A stretch of DNA of 64,000 nt from Lachnoclostridium phytofermentans ISDg (GTDB lineage: Bacteria > Bacillota > Clostridia > Lachnospirales > Lachnospiraceae): positions 4,249,501 to 4,313,500 of the forward strand of contig NC_010001.1 in NCBI RefSeq assembly GCF_000018685.1. The letters run 5' to 3'. The first letter of the stretch is position 1. Each line of letters starts with the position of its first letter. Below the pieces are notes generated by a model. It made no database searches. It was not told where the DNA came from and saw only the letters and a program-made list of their open reading frames with translations. The position numbers were made by a program, and so were the translations under genes. Of this stretch, positions 18,901-27,410 are shown one piece after another.

Positions 18901-19774
18901 CGATTGTCTCATTACCTCCGGTTGTTACCTTGGTTCCATCTAACTCTACAAGGCTCGCTGGAACATAACCATAATATTTTGCCCCACCGTACGTAATATA
19001 GACATAAAACCATTTATCGTTTCCTACGCGTTTTTCTCCGGTTATAAATATTGCACGATTCTTATTTAAAGTAAGCTTTGTTCCATCTGCAGTCGATATC
19101 GTTTTATTTCCTTCTCCTGCATCAAGTTGCATTGCTGTATTATTGGTACGAATCTTGCCATAAATTCCGCTTTTATAATTCATCTCGACATAAATAGCCA
19201 GAACATATCCAGTTACCGTTTTGCCGCCTACTTTTGTCTGAATTTGATACCAACAATCCACACCATTCCACTTAGTCCCTATTACAGTAACGGAGTCACC
19301 ACTTACTAAGGTTCCTAAGACAGTACTTGTAGTATTGTTATCTTTTCTAATATTTAATTGGGATGCGTTCACTGTTGCTGGTTGACTTAATTTATATGTT
19401 GCTGAAGAACCGCTTGATGGTGTAGGAGTTGGAGTTGGTTTACTTGCAGTACCATCCACTTTCTTTATGTAGGTTCCCAGAGAATAGCCTTTGATCTTTT
19501 TCCCACCAAATGTAGCTTCAATCTCATACCATCCGTCTTTTTCTGATAAAATTGTTACCTCTTGATCCTTTACGAGATATACATCTGCGCCACCTGAGGT
19601 TACCTTATCATACGAAGTTTGCGGCCCTTTTCTAACATAGAGCGTTGATGCTGTACAAATCCCTTTTGTTGCTGCATAAGCTGCATTTGGAGTTTGCCAA
19701 AGTATATTTGGAATCAACATGCTGATGCATAATATCCATATAATTAAGCGTTTGTGTTTCATTTCTAGTCTCAT
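15971..19774 (-). CDS. Exported multi-SH3b endo-beta-N-acetylglucosaminidase
   Basis: A 1267-residue secreted cell-wall enzyme. After a signal peptide (about residues 1-32, ending AYA) come about seven bacterial SH3 domains marked by repeated VNVRKDATTGSTKVTSLNK-like and WYQISF/VTGYML motifs, joined by Pro/Thr linkers such as PTPTPTPSS and a long TPKPTATPKPT stretch. The C-terminal third holds a glucosaminidase (LytD-like) domain, with GVSPYHLASRVKQEV and GLYNFYNIGAYNS, followed by a cadherin-like strand region ending YKISVARELQ. GAGG five bases upstream selects the ATG of MRLEMKHKR over an ATG 38 codons earlier. It should bind and cut peptidoglycan at the surface. Confidence 0.88.
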   Translation of the reverse strand: MRLEMKHKRLIIWILCISMLIPNILWQTPNAAYAATKGICTASTLYVRKGPQTSYDKVTSGGADVYLVKDQEVTILSEKDGWYEIEATFGGKKIKGYSLGTYIKKVDGTASKPTPTPTPSSGSSATYKLSQPATVNASQLNIRKDNNTTSTVLGTLVSGDSVTVIGTKWNGVDCWYQIQTKVGGKTVTGYVLAIYVEMNYKSGIYGKIRTNNTAMQLDAGEGNKTISTADGTKLTLNKNRAIFITGEKRVGNDKWFYVYITYGGAKYYGYVPASLVELDGTKVTTGGNETIGDEDTDDSQDNSDNSNSGGSSEGENQTETPNTSTTPASHKINLGGKVNAEGVNVRKDATTGSTKVTSLNKNTSVTIVKEKYDGNDKWYQISFVQDKKTVTGYMLSKYVTATVGSGFYAKPTNEITYKKVASLTAEDLYTDDGELITATQGSYVWVSEEKTVAGTKWFRISYKEPTVTYFGYVTENDLELIGKSKDTAVDETPTSTPKPTEAVKPTATPTPTQKPIDKNEAFQIPGVITASTVNLRQDATTSSKVLGTLAKNTKLTVLNQVKVGSDIWYRVAVTVNKKQTIGHVLSNYVKLTLTDKATASILANGTKISSSAKSTAGYVKYKNGTLVSLAKNTKVTVISEETSDDKWFKVSYTKSGETVTGYLKANSVTLVANGPVPTATPKPTATPKPTVAPTTKPTVAPSTTPKPTATPKPTVTPSAKPKPTATPTPAVKLFTADGMIINATALVVKQAPGYSSSFVKNSAGYAVTLYNNDKVKVNGKYYEDKIYWYNIKFTQSGVEYSGYVNDNYVKIDESTIVDGDSSSSVETPTPTAPVVSQDFEQLLTIQGFPDSYKPYLRALHEANPDWTFEAYHTGLDWNSVIDNQSIPGKNLLSNAKGIEWKSLEDKAYNWKTDSFIVYDGSTWVTASRDAIMYYMDPRNFLDDKSIYQFEVLTYKTSYQNLSGVESILKSTAMYNSSYTYTDEYGTTQSITYGETFIKAAEYSGVSPYHLASRVKQEVVTGTSTLSNSVSGTVSGWEGLYNFYNIGAYNSTAEGGAIANGLKYAKSGSTNATLNVKSLIPWNNRYRSIVGGAFIIGDSYINRGQDTIYLQKFNVTPTSTHSHQYMSNVEAPFSEGKKVGAAYAQIGNLPLVFSIPVYLNMPKIPCAAPTTKYNPNNYLKTLSVKDFNGNELTLTPTFDILNTKEFFLVVPNSCEGINISAATVSNKAVLSGTGVVQLNPGLNEITIMVIAQNGDLRDYKISVARELQ

Positions 19775-19778
19775 ATTA

Positions 19779-19805
19779 ACCTCAATTCTGGCGCTATGGC
19801 GCCCT
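19779..19805 (-). promoter_or_regulatory. GC-rich hairpin next to the ribosome site of the glucosaminidase gene
   Basis: GGGCGCCATAGCGCC forms a short stem directly before AGAATTGAGG, which contains the ribosome site. The same arrangement (GGCG hairpin plus AGAATTGAGG) precedes the zinc ATPase gene at 55280-55304. No convincing promoter was seen in the rest of the 19.8-20.08 kb gap. Confidence 0.5.
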
Positions 19806-20075
19806 TTTTTAACCATTGTAAATTTGTTCCCATATATAAAGGATAAAACTTTAAGCGACTTATTTCTTCGTTTTTCACGTTTTTTCATTCGTTATCATAC
19901 TAAATGGGAGATATGGCAGTATTATGGCATCTTATAGAAAATAGATAGGTAAAACGATATATTTTAGATATGATCAGAAATGATTTAGATTAATAAAACG
20001 ATTCTTAATATCAAATTTCCCAGTTATTTATAGATACTGGAATAAATATGCTTTCTTCATTCTCATATATAAAAA

Positions 20076-20113
20076 TGAACCGTTCCATTAGCCATAAGAC
20101 AGGATACGGTTCA
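20076..20113 (-). terminator. Terminator after purD
   Basis: TGAACCGTATCC and GGAACGGTTCA form an imperfect stem followed by TTTTTAT on the minus strand, about 70 bases past the purD stop. A partial copy (20158-20185) of the dispersed palindromic repeat lies between. Confidence 0.75.
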
Positions 20114-20181
20114 TAAATGTTATTATGCAATAAATCAAGAGGATTAAATCCTTTTATATAAACAAGAAAAAGCAGATACTT

Positions 20182-21453
20182 TTAAACTTCCTCTATAGCT
20201 TTCCCAATATCGTTTCTCTTGTATTTATTTTCAAACTGAATCCATTCCGTTGCTTCATACGCTTTATTACGTGCCTCACGCAAATCTTTACCGGTTGCAG
20301 TTACTCCTAACACTCTACCTCCATTGGTTACGATACCTTCGTGTGTTCTCTTCGTTCCTGCATGAAAAGCATAAAAATCTGATTTTCCTTTAAATGTGGA
20401 AAGACCATCAATTAAAAATCCTTTCTCATATTGTTCCGGATACCCCTTGGATGCTAATACAACACAAACCGCAGCATTATCGTAAAACTCCAAAGGAACT
20501 TCTTGTAGTCTTCCATCAATACAGGCTTCCATCACATCGATGATATCATTTTTCATTCGTGGTAACACTACCTGAGCCTCTGGATCACCAAATCTGGCAT
20601 TGTATTCCAGTACTTTAGGTCCCTTCTCGGTTAACATTAGACCACAAAATAGGATGCCAGTAAAATCTCTACCCTCATTTTTCATAGCATCGATGGTAGG
20701 TTGATAAACGTACTTCTTACAAAATTCATCTACTTCTTCGGTGTAGAATGGACTAGGAGAAAACGTTCCCATTCCACCTGTGTTTAGCCCTTGATCACCA
20801 TCTTTAGCACGTTTATGATCTTGTGCACTTGTCATAGGCTTAATCGTTTTTCCGTCACAAAAAGCCAATACGGACACTTCCCTACCAATCATAAACTCCT
20901 CGATCACAAGAAGATCTCCTGCTGTTCCAAACTGCTTATCAAGCATGATGCTTTTAACACCAGCTAAAGCTTCTTCATACGTATTGCAAATCAATACACC
21001 TTTTCCAAGGGCAAGACCATCCGCTTTTAATACAATCGGATAAGGAGAGGTTTCTAAATAACGGATTGCCTTCTTTGCAGAATCAAAAGTTTCGTAAGCA
21101 GCCGTTGGAATATGGTATTTCTTCATTAAGTCTTTCGAAAATGCTTTAGAACCTTCAATCATCGCAGCATTCTTTCTTGGTCCAAATACTCTAAGCCCTT
21201 GCTCTTCAAATAAATCCACAATTCCACCAACGAGGGGATCATCCATACCGATAATGGTTAAGTCAATTTCTTTTTCATTTGCAAACGCTACCAATTTGTC
21301 AAATTCCATTGCACCGATTGAAACACACTCAGCAACTTCTTCTATTCCGGCATTTCCAGGTGCACAATATATCTTAGTAACACGTTTGCTTTCTGAAACT
21401 TTTCTTGCAATGGCATGCTCTCTACCGCCACCACCTACGATAAGTACTTTCAT
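20182..21453 (-). CDS. purD: Phosphoribosylamine-glycine ligase
   Basis: PurD joins glycine to phosphoribosylamine using ATP, the second step of purine synthesis. The 423-residue protein has the N-terminal KVLIVGGGGREHAIARK motif, an ATP-grasp domain with the PIVLKADGLALGKGVLI strand pair (about residues 135-152) and the metal-binding end NARFGDPEAQVVLPRM (about 285-300). Length is standard. It is the last of the purM-purN-purD run, 55 bases after purN, and ends at a terminator. Confidence 0.98.
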   Translation of the reverse strand: MKVLIVGGGGREHAIARKVSESKRVTKIYCAPGNAGIEEVAECVSIGAMEFDKLVAFANEKEIDLTIIGMDDPLVGGIVDLFEEQGLRVFGPRKNAAMIEGSKAFSKDLMKKYHIPTAAYETFDSAKKAIRYLETSPYPIVLKADGLALGKGVLICNTYEEALAGVKSIMLDKQFGTAGDLLVIEEFMIGREVSVLAFCDGKTIKPMTSAQDHKRAKDGDQGLNTGGMGTFSPSPFYTEEVDEFCKKYVYQPTIDAMKNEGRDFTGILFCGLMLTEKGPKVLEYNARFGDPEAQVVLPRMKNDIIDVMEACIDGRLQEVPLEFYDNAAVCVVLASKGYPEQYEKGFLIDGLSTFKGKSDFYAFHAGTKRTHEGIVTNGGRVLGVTATGKDLREARNKAYEATEWIQFENKYKRNDIGKAIEEV

Positions 21454-21508
21454 AATCTACCTCTTTTCTACGCTATCAGTTATGAAACTAAGGCTTATGC
21501 AACATCTA

Positions 21509-22132
21509 CTATCTCACAATAGCTTTGTTATCCTTTATTTCGACTCTTCCATTTGCAATCGCATCGATAGCCTGAGGCAAAATAATCCACTCTGCTTCCT
21601 CCATCACACGCTTTTGGAGAATTTCCGGTGTATCATCAGCCATAACACTAACCGCCTTTTGTAAAAGAATCGGACCAGAATCTGTCCCTTCATCCACAAA
21701 ATGAACAGTTGCTCCCGTTATTTTATTCCCTCTCTCTAACACCGCCTCATGAACCCGAAGACCATAGAAACCTTCCCCACAAAACGACGGAATTAGGGAT
21801 GGATGAACATTAATGATTTTGCTCGGATAACTAGCCACTAACTCTTTTGGTAATATTACTAAAAATCCAGCGAGTACTATTAAGTCTGGTCGAAAACCGT
21901 TAATAGTATTTAAAAGCGCCTCATGAAACTCTTCTCTTGTCTCAAAGTCTTTTGGAGATACACTGCAAGCAGCAATGCCATAGTTCTTTGCTCTCGTTAA
22001 GGCATAAGCATCTTTTTTATTACTAATGACCGATACGATTTCTGCATTACTAATGCGCCCTATTCGGATGCTATCTATGATCGCTTGAAGATTTGTTCCA
22101 CCACCAGATACCATTACCACAATTCTTAGCAT
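21509..22132 (-). CDS. purN: Phosphoribosylglycinamide formyltransferase
   Basis: PurN transfers a formyl group from 10-formyl-tetrahydrofolate to glycinamide ribonucleotide. The 207-residue protein has the N-terminal VMVSGGGTNLQAIIDSI phosphate-binding loop, the catalytic Asn/His motif INVHPSLIPSFCG (about residues 104-116) and the catalytic Asp in EGTDSGPIL. Length fits the family. Its start overlaps the end of purM by seven bases, so translation is coupled. Confidence 0.98.
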   Translation of the reverse strand: MLRIVVMVSGGGTNLQAIIDSIRIGRISNAEIVSVISNKKDAYALTRAKNYGIAACSVSPKDFETREEFHEALLNTINGFRPDLIVLAGFLVILPKELVASYPSKIINVHPSLIPSFCGEGFYGLRVHEAVLERGNKITGATVHFVDEGTDSGPILLQKAVSVMADDTPEILQKRVMEEAEWIILPQAIDAIANGRVEIKDNKAIVR

Positions 22133-23151
22133 AGGCAGATTCCTTTCTCTCCATCCTGAATCTCACCAACAATATATGCAGTCTCACCAGCTACACTCAG
22201 TAAGCTCACTGCTTTGTCTGCATCAGCTTTATCAACAGCAATCATCATACCAATCCCCATATTGTAGGTATTATACATCATCTGTTCTTCAATGCTGCCA
22301 TCTTTTTGTAGCATATGAAAAATCGGAGGAATGACATAAGAATCTTTTTTCACAATAGCGGTAACACCTTCTCGTAACATTCTTGGAATATTCTCATAGA
22401 ATCCTCCACCCGTGATATGAGAGCAAGCTTTTACTTCCACATTCCCGGTCTTTAAACTATTAAGAGCTTTCACATAGATTTTCGTTGGTGTTAAAAGAAC
22501 TTCACCAAGTGTACCGGAAAGACTTTCATAATACGTGTTAAGTGCCTCCTTTTCCATTCGAAACACCTTACGTACTAAAGAATATCCATTGCTGTGGATC
22601 CCAGAAGAAGCGATCCCAATTAATACATCTCCATGTTTTAATTTATCACCTGTAATTAATTTCTTTCTATCAACGATGCCAACTGCAAATCCTGCAAGGT
22701 CATATTCTTCTACTGGATAAAACCCAGGCATTTCAGCAGTTTCTCCACCAATTAAGGCAGCATTCGATTGTTTACAGCCTTCTGCAACACCGCTAACAAT
22801 CGTTGCAATCTTCTCAGGCTCATTCTTCCCACAGGCAATATAGTCTAAGAAAAATAACGGTTCACCGCCCGCACAAGCAATATCATTTACACACATAGCT
22901 ACACAATCAATTCCTATGGTATCATGCTTATCTAATATAAAGGCAAGTTTTAACTTTGTACCAACGCCATCCGTACCAGATACCAAAGTAGGTTCCTCCA
23001 TGTCTTTAAAGGAGGTTAAAGAAAATGCACCCGAGAAACCACCAATTCCCGTTAATACCTCACTTCTCATCGTTCCCTGAATATGTTTCTTCATCAGTTC
23101 TACAGCCTTATAACCTGCTTCAATGTCTACTCCTGCTTTCTTGTAATCCAT
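22126..23151 (-). CDS. purM: Phosphoribosylformylglycinamidine cyclo-ligase
   Basis: PurM closes the imidazole ring to make aminoimidazole ribonucleotide. The 341-residue protein has the AIRS family motifs: DYKKAGVDIEAGYKAV at the start, LVSGTDGVGTKLKLAF (about residues 50-65), GGETAEMPGFY and the C-terminal HITGGGFYENIPRML. GGAGGG five bases before the ATG of MDYKKAG selects it over an ATG six codons upstream. The 440-base region upstream contains a structured RNA with an intrinsic terminator. No purF, purC, purH or purL is in the run, so those steps must be encoded elsewhere. Confidence 0.98.
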   Translation of the reverse strand: MDYKKAGVDIEAGYKAVELMKKHIQGTMRSEVLTGIGGFSGAFSLTSFKDMEEPTLVSGTDGVGTKLKLAFILDKHDTIGIDCVAMCVNDIACAGGEPLFFLDYIACGKNEPEKIATIVSGVAEGCKQSNAALIGGETAEMPGFYPVEEYDLAGFAVGIVDRKKLITGDKLKHGDVLIGIASSGIHSNGYSLVRKVFRMEKEALNTYYESLSGTLGEVLLTPTKIYVKALNSLKTGNVEVKACSHITGGGFYENIPRMLREGVTAIVKKDSYVIPPIFHMLQKDGSIEEQMMYNTYNMGIGMMIAVDKADADKAVSLLSVAGETAYIVGEIQDGEKGICLC

Positions 23152-23404
23152 GGGTACCCTCCTGATCATGTGTTTATGAATTTCCTCTTAGTTGCCTATT
23201 TTTATATCTAAAGATTAATAAATCAGCTTTTATACTCTTGTCCATATCTTATTTATGAATATTATTCTACCATAGGTTCTATCCTTTGTCGTTAATTTTC
23301 CATTCTTGATTTCTTATCTAACTTATTACTATAACTTATAAACCTATAAGCTAGACTATAAAATAGACTACTCCGACCGCTATTATGTTGCAAGTATTAT
23401 TAAC

Positions 23405-23580
23405 AAAAAAATAGTCCTGAATCTAGTTGCTAGACAGATTAGGATGGTACCAAAGTAAATACTCTCAGTATGTAAAGAACCTCAGCCCATCACTTTGCAC
23501 ACAAAGTATGAAAACGGGGTGACAAATAGGTAACCCTTGAAAGCTAACACTGCTTTCTTTAGATACCTAAATGCCACCCC
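23405..23580 (-). ncRNA. Structured RNA with intrinsic terminator between the reductase gene and purM
   Basis: On the minus strand four helices follow one another. The first is a long stem GGGGTGGCA...TAGGTA / TACCTA...GTCACCCC (23516-23580) with an inner GAAAGC/GCTTTC hairpin. Then come ACTTTG-TGTG-CAAAGT (23492-23507) and GATGG...CCATC enclosing TACTGAGAGTA (23443-23491). Last is an imperfect terminator stem followed by seven Ts (23405-23444). The terminator is 250 bases before purM. It may be a regulatory leader, a free-standing small RNA, or a processed 3' end of the reductase message. It does not match the purine, PRPP/guanidine, ZTP, tetrahydrofolate, SAM or T-box consensus that I know. 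Between here and purM only AT-rich sequence with a weak TAGAAT -10 is seen. Confidence 0.55.
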
Positions 23581-23596
23581 ACTTAGAGTGAATAAG

Positions 23597-26188
23597 TTAT
23601 ACAAATAAATTTACATTAGATTCTTCCGCATCTCCAAGGTAAGTTGCAACTCCAGCAAACTCTACCCCATCAAGTAACTCTTCTTTTGTAATTCCCATGA
23701 CATCCATCGACATCGTACAAGCAACTAATTTTATACCACTCTTCATAGCTTGCATCATCAATTCTTCCACAGAATTCACATTCTTATCTTTCATTACTTT
23801 TTGCATCATCTTCGTTCCCACTCCGCCCATATTAAGCTTTGACAGCTTTAATCTCTTGCTGCCTCTAGGCATCATAGCACCGAACATTCTATCCATAAAT
23901 GGCTTTTTTACCTTTACTTTTTCTGGTTTTCTTAATGCATTTAACCCCCAGAAGGTAAAGAACATCGTAACTGGTCTTCCAAGCGCTCTTGCGCCATTTG
24001 CGATAATAAAGGAAGCTAATACTTTATCTAAGTCTCCACTAAATACAATTATCGTCTTACCTTGTGGAAGCGTAGTTGGTATAACACTATTTAAAATGGA
24101 ACAAGAATCATTTCCCTTTTTGATGTATACCGTATTTTCTTTTTTACCTCGCTCCGTCTTAACTAAAGTATTTCCTGTGCGTTTACACCAAGCTTCGGCA
24201 TCCCTAGCAAATCCCATGTCGGTTGCAGTTACTTTTATCACATCTCCATCCTTACATTTGGAAAGTGTTTCACTTACCTTTATAATTGGGCCTGGACACT
24301 GCATACCACAGCAATCTAAGATAGCAATCTCTTTTACTGGTAACTCTGCTGCGGATTCTTTTATAGACTCTTCAACTGGTACCTCCGTCGCAGATTCTTT
24401 AACCTGCATTTTCGCTATATTTGTCTCTGCTGCCATTACTTTTTCATCACCTTTCAATAAGCTATCCTCTGATTTCATATCTACCTCATTTATATCATAA
24501 CCTTTTGAATATTCTTCATGGTGCACAGACTTATAAAATGAGGTTCCTCCGGATAACACTCTCACTTTATCAAATCCATGTTGCTTTAATATACGGGCTG
24601 CATTATAGGAACGTACACCGATAGAACAATAAGGCACAATGGTTTTATTTTTATCTAATTCATTCAGTCTTTGGCGTAATTTTCCAAGAGGAATGTGATA
24701 TGATTTTGGTAACTGATATACCATTCGTTCTACTTCTTCTGTAACATCCAGTATGATATAGTCCTTAGATTGTTCTACATCTGCTATGATCTGATCAATC
24801 TCCTTTGGCTCAATAAAACTTACGAGACCATTTATGATATTCTCAGCGGTAAAGCCTAACATATTAACAGGGTCTTTTGCTGAAGAAAATGGTGGTGCAT
24901 AAGCAAGTTCAAGTTCCGTTAGATCATGTACCTTACCACCTAGCTTCATCACAGTTGCTAACGTATCGATTCTCTTATCTGCTCCTTCTACACCAACGAT
25001 TTGACCGCCGTAGATTTGTCCCTTCGCATCAAATATAAGCTTTAATGCCAAAGTAGTAGCCCCTGGATAATAACCTGCATGTGATTTCTGATAAATAAGC
25101 GCGGTATGATAATCGATATCTTTCTTCTTACCAAGCTGTGTTAACATTCTCTCATTTACGCCAACACTAGCACTTGTTAGATCAAATACTTTTGCAACCG
25201 AAGTTCCCATCGTTCCTTGATACTTTAAGTTATCACCGGCAATATTATCCGCTGCTATTCTTGCCTGCTTATTTGCTGGTCCTGCTAACGGTATCATTGT
25301 TTTATTAGATAGAATTGGATTCTCTACTTCAATTACATCACCAACTGCATAAATTGAAGGATCTGATGTCTGTAGGTATTCATTGACAACAATACCACCA
25401 CGCTCGTTAAGCACGAGATTTGCTTCTTTTGCAAGCTTACTATTTGGCTTGATACCGATTGACAAGATAACCATATCCACAGTACAAGATTTTCCACTGT
25501 TAAGTAATATCTTTGTTTTCTCACCGTGTTCCAAAGCTTTCACACCATCGGATAAGATTAACTCCACTCCTTGGCTTCGAATTTGTTCATGAAGAAGCTG
25601 TGCCATCTCGTAATCCAGTGTTGGCATTACTTGATTTTGCATCTCTATCATCGTCACTGAAAGACCTGCTGCATGAAGATTCTCTGCCATCTCAATCCCG
25701 ATGAAACCACCACCAATTACTGCAACACTCTTTGGCTTTTCTTTGTTTAAGTAATCCTTAATCGCATCCGTATCTGGTACATTCCATAATGCAAAAACAT
25801 TCGGTGCATCAATTCCTGTTATGGATGGACGGATTGGAGAAGAACCTGTAGCAATGATTAGTGTGTCATAGCTCTCTTCGTAGGAATCTTCTTCTCCTAC
25901 TTTCTTAACGGTTACTGTTTTCTCCTCTGGATTAATTTTAACTACTTCACTCTGAACTCTAACATCGATATCAAATTTAGCTTTCATTCCAGCAGGTGTT
26001 TGTAGTAATAAAGCATCTCTGCTTTTAATTACATCACCAATATAATAAGGGAGACCGCAATTAGCATAGGAGATTTCTCCTCCTTTTTCAAAAACTACGA
26101 TTTCCATCTCCTCATCACGTCTACGAAGTCGTGCTGCTGCGGTAGCTCCGCCAGCAACTCCACCAATAATCACTGTTTTTTTACTCAT
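23597..26188 (-). CDS. cdr: CoA-disulfide reductase fused to rhodanese, TusA and DsrE-like domains
   Basis: An 863-residue four-domain sulfur protein. Residues 1-445 form a flavin disulfide oxidoreductase: the FAD motif VIIGGVAGGATAAARLRR, the single-cysteine active site SYANCGLPYYIGD, and the NAD motif VAVIGGGFIGIEMAENL. Next comes a rhodanese domain with the loop IVPYCSIGVRSYNAA (about 515-530). A linker leads to a TusA domain (LDCCGMQCPGPIIKVSE, about 625-641) and then a DsrE-like domain (IIVFSGDLDKVLASFI, about 705 to the end). The combination moves persulfide sulfur or reduces CoA persulfides and disulfides. The second of two adjacent ATGs is preferred because GGAGG is seven bases upstream. 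It lies between purE and purM but has no obvious link to purine synthesis. Confidence 0.93.
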   Translation of the reverse strand: MSKKTVIIGGVAGGATAAARLRRRDEEMEIVVFEKGGEISYANCGLPYYIGDVIKSRDALLLQTPAGMKAKFDIDVRVQSEVVKINPEEKTVTVKKVGEEDSYEESYDTLIIATGSSPIRPSITGIDAPNVFALWNVPDTDAIKDYLNKEKPKSVAVIGGGFIGIEMAENLHAAGLSVTMIEMQNQVMPTLDYEMAQLLHEQIRSQGVELILSDGVKALEHGEKTKILLNSGKSCTVDMVILSIGIKPNSKLAKEANLVLNERGGIVVNEYLQTSDPSIYAVGDVIEVENPILSNKTMIPLAGPANKQARIAADNIAGDNLKYQGTMGTSVAKVFDLTSASVGVNERMLTQLGKKKDIDYHTALIYQKSHAGYYPGATTLALKLIFDAKGQIYGGQIVGVEGADKRIDTLATVMKLGGKVHDLTELELAYAPPFSSAKDPVNMLGFTAENIINGLVSFIEPKEIDQIIADVEQSKDYIILDVTEEVERMVYQLPKSYHIPLGKLRQRLNELDKNKTIVPYCSIGVRSYNAARILKQHGFDKVRVLSGGTSFYKSVHHEEYSKGYDINEVDMKSEDSLLKGDEKVMAAETNIAKMQVKESATEVPVEESIKESAAELPVKEIAILDCCGMQCPGPIIKVSETLSKCKDGDVIKVTATDMGFARDAEAWCKRTGNTLVKTERGKKENTVYIKKGNDSCSILNSVIPTTLPQGKTIIVFSGDLDKVLASFIIANGARALGRPVTMFFTFWGLNALRKPEKVKVKKPFMDRMFGAMMPRGSKRLKLSKLNMGGVGTKMMQKVMKDKNVNSVEELMMQAMKSGIKLVACTMSMDVMGITKEELLDGVEFAGVATYLGDAEESNVNLFV

Positions 26189-26683
26189 CATTATCCCTCC
26201 AACTAAGATTTATTGAACAATACTACTTCTAGTTGTCATTTGTATTTGATAGAACCTATTCTTATCTTTTATAATTGATACCGTCACATATAAGAACTTT
26301 CCCAGAATATGTTTGCTTAATTTTTAACAAAGCAGTAGAAAAGGTATCCCTTATTTTAGATCCTTTAAACACAGTATATTCCTGTAAAAAAACTAAGTCT
26401 GTGATTAAATCACATAGTACATTTTTAAAATACAAATTCAGTAATTATTACAAAAGTACGTGATTAAACCACAAAAGTTATTGTAGTAGTACAACTTCCA
26501 GATCTTATAATATAAGTGATTGTTTAAAATAATTATCTAAAAATTATTGAATTATCAAATTAGTATTATCAAATAAAGTGATTATCAAATTAGTGATTAC
26601 ATCAATGTCATTGCAAACATGAATAAGCCTCTTCGTAAATTTCATAATATCGTTTGTCAAGTTTCATTGGCCACACTTAATTT
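26189..26683. other. AT-rich non-coding stretch upstream of the reductase gene
   Basis: No gene is supported here. It contains repeated short motifs (attatcaaattagt near 26549 and 26581, and gtgattaaa near 26402 and 26460) but no clear hairpin. The promoter of the reductase gene must lie here, yet no strong -35/-10 pair stands out. Confidence 0.4.
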
Positions 26684-26731
26684 AAAAAGAGCTATTACAA
26701 AATAGGCTTAAACCTAACGTTGTAATAGCTC
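26684..26731 (-). terminator. Terminator after purE
   Basis: A perfect 12-bp stem GAGCTATTACAA/TTGTAATAGCTC is followed by TTTTTAAATT on the minus strand, about 75 bases past the purE stop. A T-run also follows on the plus strand, but no plus-strand gene is nearby. Confidence 0.85.
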
Positions 26732-26804
26732 CTTTGTTTTACTTAGGATGATTTATTGTTTCGTTCTCATGTTATGAAAGCATAGTCTGGGGACTACATG
26801 GGGA

Positions 26805-27311
26805 TTATTTCATGTATTCTTTGTAGCCAACTTTCTCAAGTTTCTCTTTCTTTGCTACGACAGAATCTTTTAGCTCTTCTTTATAAGCCTTTAGCTTCTC
26901 AAGAATTTCTGGATCAGAAGTTGCTAGTATCTTTGCAGCTAAAATACCTGCATTCGCTGCTCCGTCGATTGCTACAGTTGCTACTGGAATACCTGCTGGC
27001 ATCTGAACGATGGAGTATAGGGAATCTACACCGCTTAATGCTTTTGAATGAATTGGTACACCAATTACAGGCATAGTAAAGATAGCTGCTGCCATTCCTG
27101 GAAGATGTGCTGCACCACCCGCACCCGCTATAATTACCTTAAATCCATTTTCTTCTGCTTTTGTAGCATAATCGAAGAAAATATCAGGCATTCTGTGCGC
27201 ACTGATTACAGTTATTTCATAATCAATTCCAAACTTCTCTAGCATTTCTGCTGCCTTACTCATTACTGGAAGATCTGAATCACTTCCCATTACAATTCCT
27301 ACTTTAGCCAT
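26805..27311 (-). CDS. purE: N5-carboxyaminoimidazole ribonucleotide mutase
   Basis: PurE moves the carboxyl group from N5 to C4 of the imidazole ring in purine synthesis. The 168-residue protein carries the family signature VGIVMGSDSDLPVMSKA (residues 3-19), the SAHRMPD loop (about 40-46) and the GAGGAAHLPGM loop. Length is normal for class I PurE. It has its own terminator and is separated from the other purine genes by the reductase gene, so it is probably a separate transcription unit. No purK is adjacent. Confidence 0.97.
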   Translation of the reverse strand: MAKVGIVMGSDSDLPVMSKAAEMLEKFGIDYEITVISAHRMPDIFFDYATKAEENGFKVIIAGAGGAAHLPGMAAAIFTMPVIGVPIHSKALSGVDSLYSIVQMPAGIPVATVAIDGAANAGILAAKILATSDPEILEKLKAYKEELKDSVVAKKEKLEKVGYKEYMK

Positions 27312-27410
27312 GTTAAATACATCCTTTCCTTTTACTTTCTATCTTTAGGTAACTCTTGATGTAGAGTAACTTTAAAAGGGTGAGTACTTCTCTATTTTAT
27401 TGAAGCAATT

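Noticed and set aside
23405..23580. Purine, ZTP, PRPP or 6S RNA identity for the structure before purM
   Set aside because: None of the conserved cores that I know for these classes is present, and the local hairpins do not form the single long bubble-bearing rod of 6S RNA. It is left as unassigned.
23697..24500. 267-codon plus-strand open frame
   Set aside because: It is antisense to the TusA/DsrE part of the sulfur protein, with no supporting motifs or ribosome site.
26275..26463. 62-codon plus-strand open frame in the gap upstream of the sulfur protein gene
   Set aside because: No ribosome site or recognisable sequence; AT-rich chance frame.
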